Shown here in pieces: positions 24,782 to 37,179 of a stretch of DNA of 64,000 nucleotides. Made by a program: the position numbers and the translations under genes. The notes below the pieces were generated by a model that searched no databases, was not told where the DNA came from, and was given only the letters and a program-made list of their open reading frames with translations. How positions within the stretch are numbered: position 1 is the stretch's first letter; the number at the start of each line of letters is the position of its first letter. The stretch is from Limonium bicolor (lineage: Eukaryota > Streptophyta > Magnoliopsida > Caryophyllales > Plumbaginaceae). Location: positions 285,151,873 to 285,215,872 of the forward strand of contig CM041776.1 of the NCBI GenBank assembly GCA_023374045.1, read 5' to 3'.

Positions 24782-24982
24782 ATACAACCGGTTGTACGAT
24801 ATTTATGTACATCCTCGAACAATCTTCACAATTAATTTGAACAAACATCCAATAAAGTTGAACAATCTTTATACTAACATGTAATCTTTTATCAATCTGA
24901 ACAATCAATACAAAAATTTGAACAACCTTTGAATCTAAAATGAACGGTTGTACGATGCTCACCGTACAACCGGTTGTACAAT
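24782..24982. mobile_element. Short MITE-like element with ACAACCGGTTGT termini
   Basis: About 200 bases are bounded by 'acaaccggttgtacgata' at the left and 'cgtacaaccggttgtacaata' at the right. The terminal motif is itself a perfect palindrome (ACAACCGGTTGT). The interior repeats 'gaacaatc/ttgaacaa' several times. It has no coding capacity. Flanking duplication was not resolved, so the superfamily is unknown. Confidence 0.55.
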
Positions 24983-26490
24983 AGTATTTGCCCAAGCAAA
25001 AGCATTCTATTTTTGTTTTTGAAAAATAAATAAATTTCGCACTTCACAGGTTGATTAAAGCATTACTCATGATAAAGCCACCGATCTCTTCTAAATTCCG
25101 CCGAAATGGTGAGAAATTTATTTGTTTATTCTTGCATAAAGGAAGGAAGGAGATTTCAAAATCTTAGGAACAGAGCATGATTTGCTATTATTGGCTTTGG
25201 CCGGGACATATATTAAAAGTATCATTCATTGATAGTTTTAAGTTTTGTGGGTGTTTCATATAAGATGTTGATATACTTTGTGGCGTACATTCAAACTTTC
25301 ACAAGTGACAAATTTGACGCTTCATTCTATGGCGTATACACCATCATTAAGTAATTAATTAGCCATTTAAGAAGGATCATCAAAATCATGGAAATTAATA
25401 GTGCTATATATACTACTTTAAACATGGCATTTTAGAAGTTAGGCTTGCTGTGATAATAATAAATCGGTTTCCCTAGTTTTATAGTGTGAATGTAGTTATG
25501 AACTGGAAGCAATATATATAGTTCGATACTTGATTAATTGTTGACTTTTGAACACTGTTTCGTAATTATTTTTGATGTATCTATTTCTTTTAATATTTTA
25601 GTTCTTATCAACTCATTTTTTCTGTATTTTATTTGCATTGACCGATCTTCTACACTTGAAATATTGGAGAGAGATCTAGAGCTAGGGAAGGAAAGAAGAG
25701 AGTCGTGTGTGGATCGGGGAGCCACCCCGATACCAGCTGGGTTTCTCATCTTTGAATTTGAATCGAATCTAATATTATGAGTATATATAGATATAGTAGT
25801 AGTCAGCTACTGTAACTATCAAAAAAAAAATAGTAGTAGTTAGTTATATATATCAGTCACTCACGGATCGTAATCCTAAACCAAACTAGCTAGGAGACTC
25901 GTCTGATAGAAATTTGAACTTAATTAGCACTACTGCATGTAATTAATCATATGATAAAAAAAAACTCAAACCCAGGCCACAAAAGAGGAGAAGATAGAAG
26001 AATAAATAACAACTGTTGTATGTCGATGTAATGCGTGGAACTATATATAGTTACATCATATACTACTATATATAAATAGTCGGTAATGTATGATTTTTGT
26101 ACGTGAAAGAGATTGAATAGTATTAAATTATATCAAGAAAGGAAAGTGCAAGGATATATGGTTTGTGGAACATTAATTGATTACTGACACGGAGAAACTT
26201 AATAAGGGTGATGGTGAGCTGGATTAATGAACGAGTTGTTTGACTTTGAAGGAATTACGTGTATGTTTATAAATAGAAAGTCAATTCAATTAACCATAAT
26301 TATGATGCAACCTCAGTTCCCACCAAGTTTCTCTTTCATCTTCAATGATGGAAGGCAGCTGGCGCCTTGTTTGATGGCTTAATACACGGCGGTTTAACAT
26401 GAATACTTACCACCGCAAAAGCAAACGTATATGAACAATAGTGATTCACATGCATCTCACTTAAACTTTTAAACTGCAAGATTGAGTTGT

Positions 26491-26547
26491 AGATGAAGTA
26501 GAATTCTTTTTTTTTTTTTTTTGAAGAAAGAGATGAAGTAGAATTCT
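26491..26547 (-). mobile_element. Minimal poly(A) retroinsertion with 17-bp target duplication
   Basis: The 17-mer agatgaagtagaattct occurs at 26491-26507 and again at 26531-26547. Between the copies is only a T-run followed by gaagaaag (23 bases). This is what a severely 5'-truncated retroposon leaves on the minus strand: little more than its poly(A) tail between target-site duplications. Confidence 0.6.
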
Positions 26548-27000
26548 GGTAGGATGCATAATGAGTTATAAAAAGATAAAGAGGGAAAACAATTAGTATG
26601 CCACTCCCACTATCTAGAATTGACTGACTCTCATCATCGCAGTGCATATATGTATATAGTTGGATCCATAAATTGATGCATGTTCACGTTATTCACGGAT
26701 CTGCTGTTAATTAGTACTACTATTATAGTTTAGTTGCAAGTCGTACGAGTTTTTTTTTTGTGTGTTGAGAAGCAAAAAAGAAAAGTCTTAAATTGGTCGA
26801 CCGTGACGGGCGGTGGAACAACATTACTCGCTACCAGTATTATATAATTAATCAAGCACATGTTTTTGTTTTTTTCTCTCGATAACTTGTTATTCGCTAT
26901 CTCGTCCACTAGTGTGATTTTATCTTGCGGTATGTGAGATGCTTGCGTTTATCAATGGCCAGGCTTTTACTTTTTGTCTAATTACTTACTTACTTATTAC

Positions 27001-27232
27001 TACTCCCTCCGTTCATTAATATCTGTCGTTTTAGGATGATTCTTGTTAAAAATATCTGTCATTCTAGCTTTTTGACACACTTCTTTCCACTTTTACCTCT
27101 ACTATTCAATATAAAAGTAATTTATATCTAAATGGAAAAATAAAAAGTAGGGGCACATGCGTCATTGTCCTACTTTTCTTAATAAGTGTGCAAATTTCTA
27201 AAATGACAGTTATTGTTGAACGGAGGGAATAT
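27001..27232. mobile_element. Stowaway-type MITE
   Basis: It starts TACTCCCTCCGTTCA and ends TGAACGGAGGGAATA. The arms are complementary (aatatctgtc-ttttag and aaaatgacagttatt). TA-flanked CTCCCTCCGT termini identify Stowaway. It lies about 760 bases upstream of the SKU5-similar gene start. Confidence 0.9.
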
Positions 27233-27995
27233 TGAATTTCTGTCTATAAAAAAGTAGTAGTTTACTATTAGTAATTGATTAATCCATCGAATTTAGCAAA
27301 ATAATAGACCCACACAATCTTATCGATCGCGCGCCTCATTATATTCTTCCCACTTGCAAATCGAGTCGAGAATGTCAAAATTTTCATAAATCTCGATGTC
27401 AAACTATGATTAATTAAGTTAATATATACTAGCTAGCTACTTTCTTGATTAGTGCCCCTGCAGCAGCAGTCTGCATGTCTTTCACAGCAGACATCAGCAT
27501 GTGAATTCAAAAACAAATTATTGTGTTTCTAATCAGCATTAGCAGCTTAATTAATTATCCCTTGCCTCACCCTCAACCCGTGTGGACCCCGCCACTCTCC
27601 ACCGACACCCTTCCTTCCCTTCAATTTCGTCCCCTCTTCTTCCAATCCAATTGGCGCCAGCCTGCACCACTGCAGTAGTTAGTGCTAACTATAACTATCT
27701 ATCTACACTACTACTACTAGTCTAATACTACTCATCAGACAGCCTCACAATAAAAGGTACCCCCTCTCCTCTTACTTCCTTTAACATCGATCTCCCTCTC
27801 TCTTCTTTCTCCTCTTCCCGGTCCCGAACCTCCTCCTCTGCTTTACGAACGATTACCGGGAAAAGAAAAACAAAACGACCGGCGTGTGATTCGGAGATTG
27901 CTAATTTATCGACGCAAGCTTCACATTGTATCAATCGCCTTGTACTGCTGAGTAATTTGCTATATAACATTAGCATTGCAGCATCTAAATCAAAC
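27233..27995 (+). promoter_or_regulatory. Upstream region of the SKU5-similar gene
   Basis: No gene is present. 27560-27900 is unusually C/T-rich for this window (ccctctcctcttacttccttt and similar), as expected of a plant 5' leader or core promoter. A tatataac motif at 27961-27968 is probably too close to the ATG at 27996 to serve as the TATA box. The exact transcription start cannot be told. Confidence 0.4.
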
Positions 27996-30900
27996 ATGGT
28001 GAGAGGTTTAGCGGCTGCCGTGTTAATACTGGCGATCATTACAACAACAGTTCGTGGTGAAGATCCTTACAGATTCTTTGAATGGAATGTCACTTATGGC
28101 ACCATTTGGCCACTCGGTATTCCACAACAGGTTTGTAAATTTTGAAAAACAAATACGTACATACATTCTCGCAGCTTTTGAATTAATTTATCTCCTTTCA
28201 ATTTCATTTCAATGCATATTATATATCCCTATCGTATACGCATCGATCAATCGTTTGGATTAAATTTCTTCTGTTTTCATTCAAACTTGTTATTTAGCAC
28301 TGTTAACTTGATTTGATTCTCGATCTGATATGAAAAAAAAGTGTTTGAATCTATGAATACGTAGTGTAGGTAGGTAATAGTACATTTGATGAATTCTGTT
28401 AGTTCTTCTCTCCTCCTGTCATGTGACTCATGTCCTGGTGGTAACTTATTACTAATATTTTGGTGTTTGTGCGTACGTACCACAGGGAATATTGATCAAT
28501 GGACAATTCCCAGGCCCTGATATCCACTCAGTTACTAATGACAATCTTATCATCAATGTCTTCAACAGTCTTGACGAGCCATTCCTAATCTCCTGGTGAG
28601 TCTATTTGGAAATACGTAACTATCATACTATCATGTCCGTTTAATTCCTTGTTTGTTAGGATTGACCTGGAGCTTGAGAGATGATCGATGTTGGTAGATA
28701 GTAGGTTAATCGTAACCAAATCATTAATAGATAACATTTACACTTACTTTGTGTGAATGTGACATGAAAGTGGGCTAGTTAATCAGAGCAGCATTCTTAA
28801 TATTATTACTGTATCATTCACAATGAATGAATGAATTGATGTTTATTAATATTAATAGAGGAAGCACGAGTATCGTGGACGACCCGGGGTTGGTTTTGTT
28901 TCTTTAGTTATCAATACAAACACACACTTGTGTGACTGTGAGGTGAGGTTTCTTCTTGTTGGGGGTGGAGATGTAGACTAGACGTTCCTTTGGACCCTTA
29001 TACACCCCACAACGTGATTAGGTTATAGGGATAAAATAACAATCATCGCAGCAGTGCCAGCTATTCAGTTGAACGAAATATATACTCTGTTATCATCCTC
29101 GGTATGCGGTACTTTAGATCTGACCGCCGTCTTCGTCGGCTCATTTTTGGATCCATCTAGTACCGTGTGCCGCACCGCAACGCAACGCACCGTCATAATA
29201 ATTAATAATCACAGAGTATAATACTGTAGTTTTTTTTTAGGAAGGCAAGGCTGTAGTCTTTTTATATATTAAATTAATAGCACCTTTACTTTTATCAATT
29301 TGTTGTAGCTCTAACTTTACACTTATCTAGTAGTATTAATTTAATGGCGCGGTTTTTGGGAAAAATTATTAATTTACACTGAGGGAGGAAGGCACTTTGA
29401 TGATGAAGTACTAACCAGCTGTTTTTTGTTTTTACTGCTACAGGAATGGGATTCAAAACAGGAAAAACTCATACGAAGACGGTGTAGCTGGAACCACTTG
29501 CCCAATCCCACCTGGTCACAACTTCACTTACATTCTACAAGTCAAAGATCAAATTGGTAGCTTCTTCTATTTCCCATCACTTGGTTACCACAAAGCAGCT
29601 GGTGGTTTTGGAGGTGTTAGGATTCTTAGCCGTCCTAGAATACCAGTCCCATTCCCCACACCTGCTGCTGACTACACAATTCTCATTGGAGACTGGTATC
29701 ATTATAATCACACGGTAAAATCTCTACTTAATTACTAAAAAATATACACATACACGCTTCCTTCCTTCCTTCCTTGCTTGATATAGTACGTATTAGTATT
29801 AAATTTAAAACTTACTTACTGGTGATGATGATGGGTGTGTTTTATTTTTCAGAAATTGAGGAAGATTCTAGACTGGGGACACAAACTACCAAACCCAACA
29901 TCCATTCTAATCAACGGACGTACATCAGGATCAACCCTAACAATAGATCAAGGCACCACAATCCGCTTACGTATATCAAACGTCGGTTTACAAAACACTC
30001 TCAATTTCCGAATCCAAGATCACACACTAACCCTCGTTGAAGTTGAAGGCACTCACACAGTACAAACTAAATACTCCTCACTCGACATCCATCTCGGTCA
30101 ATCCTACTCCGTTCTCGTCACAGCCGATCAACCATCAAAAGACTACCACATTGCTGTCTCATCACGATTCACTTCCAAAATCCTTGAATCCTCCGCAATC
30201 CTTCACTACTCCAACTCCCAACTGCCGTCTCAGGTCCACTCCCTGGCGGACCTACTGATCAAATCGGTTGGTCACTTGAACAAGCACGTTCAATTCGTAT
30301 GAACTTAACCGCTTCTGGACCAAGACCGAATCCACAAGGGTCGTATCATTATGGATTAGTGAATACGACTAGAACGATCAGGCTTGCGAATTCTGCTGGA
30401 CAAGTTAATGGGAAACAGAGATATGCGGTTAATAGTGTGTCGTATATTGCGCCTGATACGCCACTTAAAGTTGCGGATTACTTCAAGATTGATGGAGTTT
30501 TTAAAGTTGGGAGTATTCCATACGCTCCTACTGGTGGTGGTATCTACCTTGATACTGCTGTCATGCAAGATGATTACAGAGGGTTTGTGGAGATTGTGTT
30601 TGAGAATAAAGAGAATATTGTTCAGAGTTGGCATCTTAATGGATATAATTTCTTCGTCGTTGGGTAAGATATACTTTTCCTCTTCCTCCTATACTTTATA
30701 TACCTACAGAATTTTTTTCATAATTGGTTTATTATAAATTACAGAATGGATGGAGGGAAATGGTCAGAGGAGAGCAGGAATCAGTACAATTTAAGAGACG
30801 CTGTCTTCCGTTGTACAGTAGAGGTAAACCAACTTACATGCATACATACTACTACTACTACTACCACCAAGTTCCTAGCTCTAAAAAGAAATTAACCACT

Positions 30901-31138
30901 ACTGAACTGAATATAGTACTAACTCTTTTCTTTTTCTTTATCTTTTCAGGTATACCCAAGGTCATGGACTGCAATCTACGTGGCATTGGACAATGTAGGA
31001 ATGTGGAATCTAAGGTCAGAGTTCTGGGCAAGGCAGTATTTAGGGCAACAATTCTATCTTAGAGTCTACACAACATCGACATCTCTAAGGGATGAGTACC
31101 CAATCCCAAAGAATCCACTTCTCTGTGGTAGAGCTTGA
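27996..31138 (+). CDS. SKU5-similar (SKS) multicopper-oxidase-like secreted protein, one frame break
   Basis: Six exons (27996-28130, 28486-28595, 29444-29714, 29853-30663, 30745-30823 and 30950-31138) would encode about 531 residues, the usual size for SKS5/6-type proteins. A signal peptide (MVRGLAAAVLILAIITTTVRG) precedes EDPYRFFEWNVTYGTIWP. Hallmarks are NGQFPGPDI, WNGIQNRKNSYEDGV, GTTCPIPPG, YHKAAGGFGG, ISNVGLQNTLNFRIQDH, QSWHLNGYNFFVVGMDGG and NVGMWNLRSEFWARQYLGQQ, ending YPIPKNPLLCGRA. There is no hydrophobic tail, so a GPI anchor is unlikely. Relatives act in the cell wall or apoplast in directional growth and mostly lack the type-1 copper ligands of true oxidases. Exon 4 is 811 bases where phase demands 812. 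The frame is lost in the C-run at about 30217-30219, and everything after it is again conserved. This is either a one-base sequencing deletion or a recent null mutation. The start is chosen as the ATG giving a clean signal peptide; an in-frame ATG at 27957 exists. Confidence 0.9.
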
Positions 31139-32560
31139 GGGAAGGAACACCAGGCCGCTCTGATCTAATAAATACAATTATTACCACAAGCTTCAACCTT
31201 GCTTGATCTAATAAATACAAGGTGTTTAATTTATAATTTCATTGGTGTATTATTGTTAATGTAGTAGTTGGGTTATATATTAGCCAGATACAGGGCAATC
31301 GGATTTGGTGGGGAAGGGATCGAGGTCTGCAGGGGTTTATTTAAGATTCAATTGGTTTCGTAAGCCTATTGTTGTACTGTTGTGTTTGGAAAAGGGGGAG
31401 ATTGATCTCAGCTCGAGGTCGTCTTTAGTTATTTTTTAATTTCTTCCTGAATAATTTCTTGAATCTTCCTTCTCAATAAGTTCAATTTGTTCTTTTATTT
31501 TGTCTGTGAGTAAGTGATGAAAGAAAAGTAGTTCATTATATCTTATATATACTATATGTTGTTTCTCATTCTTGTTAATTTAGTATAGGTGTCAAACAAA
31601 CATCACAGCGGATAAGTTGACAAACTGATCTCTCACATAAATATGCCGCCTACCTAACTCTATATAACACAAAACGTGGCTAGCTACATGACATTTTATA
31701 ACACTACCATTTTAAATTTATAGAATAAATCTTACTGCACTATTGTCCACATAAGATATTGAGATATGAAAACACTACACATGCGAGCTAGTTTTTATTA
31801 TAACCTATTTCATACACTATTACAACTATAAATACAAGTACGAAGACTTTTAAAATTATACATCAACTGATATACATATGTTATTTCAATCGTTATAAAC
31901 AGCTGCGGAAAATGAAATACATTTAAGAGATTTAAAAAAAAACACTCCATCATCAACTTTTACTCAATAAATAACATTTCAATCAATCGACCAAACGTTT
32001 CGATTAATGTTTTTGACTCAAAACTAGTTTATCAAACTACAAATAGATATTCATCATCAAATCGTTATCCAGATATCTCGAAATTTTTCGAGTCTTCCAT
32101 TTGTATTTTACGAAGAAGTCGTTAATTTGGCATTCTCTTCTGTTGGAGTTAATTGTAGTTGAAGTTTATCAACCCTGGTTCGATGTTAATCATGATGATA
32201 TAACGAGTAGAAAGAACTAGATAAAAACATCAGAATTTACATGGTTCAATCTAGAATGGCAATGGCTCCCTTTATTTCCTTGATATTGTTTTGACACACA
32301 TTTTTTAACAGTTTACGAAAGATTCTAGTTGATGCGTTGCACCAACGACAAAATTCTACAAACGGACTCTTGTAAAAACATAAACACATCTTAAGAGTTT
32401 TTTTTTTTGCAGACCTTTACCAGCTAAAGATGTTGTCTACACGAGCAACATATTAGGCCTCAACTTCACCAAAAGGCCAAGGAGAGGATACAGTCACTCC
32501 AGGCATAGTAAGAACTAAGAACCCATACTACTATGCACATTAATATATATAGCGAGCAAC
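31139..32560. other. Intergenic between SKU5-similar gene and ECH2 (convergent 3' ends)
   Basis: The two flanking genes converge here. Nothing coding is seen. The sequence is AT-rich, and there is no repeat I can delimit. Confidence 0.5.
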
Positions 32561-32562
32561 AG

Positions 32563-35500
32563 TCACAGCTGAGAATGTAGGCGATTAACATCCACATGAC
32601 CTGAGAGAACGGCCTTGTTGCGTTCTTTGACCTTCACTTGATACAATACCCGGCTGCATTATTCCAAGAAAGATGAAAAAGCCATCTCAGAAGAGTTTTC
32701 ACGCTTAAAAAACAACCGCCTGACCCAGGATGCAAAAACCACAAAGTTTTACCTTGAACCTTCGAGCCACATTTCAGTGACAAGTGTTTCTCCAGGGTAG
32801 ACATGTAAAAGGAATCGACCAGATATACTTTTTACAAGATCTTGGTTTCCACCGCATATGCATTGGATGACTGCCCTTGATGCAAAGCCAAGTGTGCAAA
32901 GGCCGTGTAGGATTGGACGGTTGAAACTGAGAGAAGGATAAATAAATTAGAAGATGCCCAAAGGGAATCAGGTTTCAGGGAGTCGGTTCTCAGAAGATGA
33001 AGCAGAAAATAGCCAAGATATGAAAATGATCATACCCGGCAACAGTTGCAAGTTCAGGGTCCGAATGCAAGGGATTGTAATCACCAGAGAGTCGGTAAAG
33101 CAGTGCCTGTGTATTTACCAAAAATGAGGAAACCAAAAGCCTTAAGATAACATATGCTAGTAATTGTCAAGTAAACTCAGCACCAGAACTCATTCTGGCC
33201 CTATATTAATTTCGTGAGAAGTGGAAAATTAATAGAATGATATTCAGCTTGCCTGAGATGGTTGAGTACGATCCTCAAAAACTGCAAAAGGCTGGTTTTT
33301 GGGAATTTTCACAGCAGGAACTTGCTTAGATGGGTAATTTGAATAAGAGAAGGCTTGAGCTGTCTCAGAAAATCCTCCAGCACCCCGTAAGAACACAGAT
33401 GACCTGACAGTGTCACGTATTTTACCAATTAAGTGATACAAAGAACGCTTAGATAAAGCAGTAATGATAAAGAGCCACCTGTTCATGCACAGCAGCTGCC
33501 AGTTTCTTTATCAAAACTACGTGTTTCAATTTCAAGAATTGCTGCTTTACCTGAGAAATATGCAGGGTGGAATCGATGCTTGATGAAATTATGCAAAAGT
33601 ATCATATCCATTAAAATATGCAACTTAAAGCATAATAGGCTATCGAAACCACATATTAAGACATTATGTACCACAAACTTGGTTGTCCAATTAGAGAACT
33701 GACAACTGCTGAATAAACAACAAATTGAGCAGACAATACCTTTATCGTGCAATCCTGCAATGCTCAACTTATTTTCGATCTGCAAAAAAAACTGCACTAG
33801 GCTTAGTAGCAAACACAAACAGTTAAATAAGCAAAATCATGACAACCAGGTGCCCAACCTTCATGTACACTTTATAATAGTATGCTAGTTTGCACAAAAC
33901 GAGGCCAACTTTTGTCTGTGTTAAAAAAATTACACCAAGCATTGCAACATTGAAATCAGTGGCTTTTTGGACTTCAACCCCTCAAGGCTTGAGCCAAAGA
34001 AAAAAAGAAAAGAATATACGTTGTGGCTGCAAAACTGGTTACAAGTAGCCAGAATACTTAGCCTATGAGCCCGTTTGAGTAACAAGGTGATAGCTTCTTT
34101 AGAAAGAGATAATAAGTAAAATGATATTAGAGAAGGTGTAATAAGCTAGTTATGTACTTAATGTGTATGACATAGAAACTATAACTAGCTTATTAGAATA
34201 CAATCCAGACCAGCCAGCACTGGGTAGAAAAACAGTTACAGAAAAGTAAAATCACATGGATAGAAAGAAAACCAAAACGATATTAACATAAAGATGTCAG
34301 ACAACTTCATAAGAAACAATGATGCACAACCAGAAGGGACACCGTGATTTAGAAAGAAGAACAAGGAAAATTCACGATATACCCCTGTTTTCTTTCGTAA
34401 TTCACAATATACCCCTGTGGTTTTTGTAATTCAACTTTAAACATGCTTAAATGTTGTCCAAAATGATGAAACTTTACATGGACGATGCAAAAGGGTTATA
34501 TTTGCTCCCATTCCAAATTTGAAGTTTTTTAAACTCACATGTGACCTGTGGGACCCAATGAACATGTGGCATATTCATTGGGTCCCACAGGTCACATGTG
34601 AGCTTAAAAACTTCATATTTGATATTGGACAAAATATAACACTTTACCATCGTCCATGTAAAGTTTCATCAATTTTGGACAATATTTAAGCATGTTTAAA
34701 GTTGAATTACGAAAAACACGGGAGTATATTGTGAATATGAAAGAAAAAGAAAACAGGGGTATATCATGAATTTTCCCTAGAAACAATGATGCACAACTCT
34801 AATAGCGTTTACCTGTCCTAGCAGGGTACTCTGATTTAGTTGCAAAATGAGTTTATTTTTACAAATAAGAAAACAAGGGACACCGTGATTGATCCGAAAA
34901 CAGTTGTTTTGAGGGAAGACTTCATCTTAAAGCAGAAACACAGAAAATTAATTGATGTAAGAGGACCGGGGTGCATATAACAAGTATTATGAAGAGGGCT
35001 TTACACAACAGCTTGATGGCAGTGGCTTGTAAAGTTCTATGTACTGTTGCCCATGCAGAAGTAGGCGCGGGTCATAGCTGCCATGAATTAAAGAAAAGTA
35101 ACTTCACTGGGACAATTTTACATCATAACAGACAGCTAGATATATCTTCCTGATTAGGCCCAAGGTTATCAAAACAAACAAACATAAGAGAGTTGGCGTA
35201 TCTACTCACACCAGCCCTGGGATGCGAGGCAAGTCTGTAAATGAAAACACAGTGGAGAAGGTTGGCAACACCTACAAGATGCAGCAGTAAAAAAAACAGT
35301 TTAAATCGCCAGACATTATGATTCATGATAAATGAGTTGTGCGTAGCAACTCAAAGGAAATGATCACTGTAGCACAAGAGAAAAGTGGGAGCTATAACTG
35401 GAAAGCTTACATAACTTATTATACTAATCGATCAGTAGTCAAATTAGCAGCGGATTGTAATGTCATGGTGGCCTAGTGCCTCCCTTTCCTGATATCTAAT

Positions 35501-36169
35501 ACAATCTCTATTTTACAAAAAAGAAAGTAGCATACGCAAATAATATGACTTCTAACAGCAACTTAGGCTAATATGTCACGGGTTGGATGAGAACGAATTG
35601 CACATATCAACAAAAGCTTTAGACAGACGACATTATAATAATACTCTGTGTGGGAGGGAGGATAAAAAAGCAGCAGCAGCAATTTTGCTACGATTACCTT
35701 GATGGATTTCTGGCCATCCTGATGGTAAACATACTTGAGTTCATTCGCATCTACAGCATCCTTGGCACAAACTCCTACACCAAGTGCATAAATAGCTGCA
35801 TCTCTGTATTAGGCAATACCACAGACAATCATCATGATCACTAATACTCCCACAAGACGAGGCATGAAGAAGACTCGTCGACCTAAATCAGGCAGAAAAT
35901 TAAAAGATAACGGAGTGAGTCCCTCAATTTACCTCTCATTATATGAGCGTGTCGACTAGAAGCAGAAATCGCCACGATCATGGAGAGGCATCGTAAAAAT
36001 GAAACAGTTCAATTCAGCAAGCAATCGAATCAAATGATTAAGTCATTTAGTACAATTCAGATGACAAATCAATCTTCAGAACTAGGTTTCTAAATACCTC
36101 GGGGATTTCATAAGAGAGGACAAGCTCCGGATTGATCCTGCTGGAACTTTCATCCACCGTCGAAGACAT
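32563..36169 (-). CDS. Peroxisomal enoyl-CoA hydratase 2 (MaoC-like), one frame break
   Basis: Eleven exons on the minus strand (36169-36098, 35955-35933, 35803-35698, 35271-35210, 35077-35005, 33779-33740, 33550-33479, 33403-33253, 33106-33036, 32926-32753 and 32653-32563) give about 311 residues, close to the 309 of Arabidopsis ECH2. The N-terminal half holds [19 protein letters not shown] and [20 protein letters not shown]. The C-terminal hot-dog domain carries the hydratase-2 motif [17 protein letters not shown] and then [14 protein letters not shown]; the Asp and His of this motif are the catalytic pair in the family. The protein ends SQL, a peroxisome targeting signal type 1. The known role is hydration of even-position cis-enoyl-CoA in peroxisomal beta-oxidation of unsaturated fatty acids and of indole-3-butyrate-type substrates. 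Exon 7 is one base short (near 33499), breaking the frame before a conserved LLCMNR stretch. The intron after exon 8 uses a GC donor. Confidence 0.93.
34365..34777. mobile_element. Second full copy of the palindromic MITE, in ECH2 intron 5
   Basis: It starts ggaaaattcacgatatacccc and ends tatatcatgaattttccc, with the same central gtcccacaggtcacatgtgag palindrome as the element at 2074-2483. It lies within the ECH2 intron between the exons ending at 35005 and starting at 33779. The flanks (gaagaacaa and tagaaacaa) match at only 6 of 9 positions, so the target duplication is decayed or the ends are shifted. Confidence 0.85.
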
Positions 36170-36199
36170 TCTTTCGTTCTATGGATAAGAAAGGCAAGA

Positions 36200-37175
36200 A
36201 GACGGTTGAGTTAGTCAGGTTTACAGAACTGGAAAAATATTCACAAATCTATTGAGCTGCTAGAGCGAATAAGATAGAGAACGAAACGTGATTGGTTTGA
36301 TTACCAGGATATTGACGGGTGAAAGAAGTTTTGACGCTTAAAACGAAGAAATGAAAAAGACAGCACTGAGTCTGTGCATCGGCGGTACAACTCAACTGAA
36401 GTTGATCGCTCTGTTTCTCGCCGCAGTCTGGATAAGGTCGAAAGAAAGGAAGGAGCAGAGATCAAAGCTAGATGAACAATGCTTTCACTCTGTAACGACT
36501 ATGGTAACAATGGAACGGAGAAAAAAAATATTCTAAAATAACCCTAAAAAAACACATATTATAATCTTCCTTAAATTAATTGTGACGATTTTACCTATTA
36601 CCCGTGTTACATCAGCGCTGACTCAATAGAGCGAAGGATCGTCTTCTTTAAAGACGATTTGTTCTCTAAAGAAGATTTGGTAAATAAGAGACGATTTCAC
36701 CGAATATGACGCTCGCGCCTCTTTTATTTTGAAGAAGTGAAAACGTCTCTTGAAGAGACGATTTCTTGATTCATAGACTAAACCTTTTTGGTTTGTACCA
36801 CCCCGCAGGCGTTTTTTTAAACAGGTGAAATCGTCTCTTCAATAGACGATTTCTACTGAGATAAATATGAAATTGTCTTAGAAAATTTTCTAAGTGTTGG
36901 AACACCACAATTCAACAACAAACACTTGAAACATCTTCCAATGGCTGTAACACCACAAATTCATAACAAACAACCTGTACATATTATGAACTCTCACACA
37001 ATCATGATACTCAGAACCATTTCAACACAATTGTAACATTACATAAACACAGAAATTGAAATGTGAACCAAATATAATAGTTATAAGGTAGAAAACTTAA
37101 ACAATAGTAATACAAACTCAAGTTGTTTACAAAATGTAACAACCTACATCATGTATGTCTATGTCATACATATGT
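36200..37175. other. ECH2 upstream region and repeat of gacgattt motifs
   Basis: The ECH2 promoter should lie in 36170-36560. From 36630 to 36850 the motif 'gaagagacgattt' and its complement 'aaatcgtctctt' recur at least five times over about 220 bases. This resembles the subterminal repeats of a DNA transposon, possibly one end of the element carrying the MAIN-like sequence beside it. 36890-37170 is AT-rich with no gene. Confidence 0.4.
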
Positions 37176-37179
37176 CCTA

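Noticed and set aside
29774..30258. Alternative frames over SKU5-similar exon 4
   Set aside because: Overlapping frames without family features; the exon's true frame is conserved across the cupredoxin domain.
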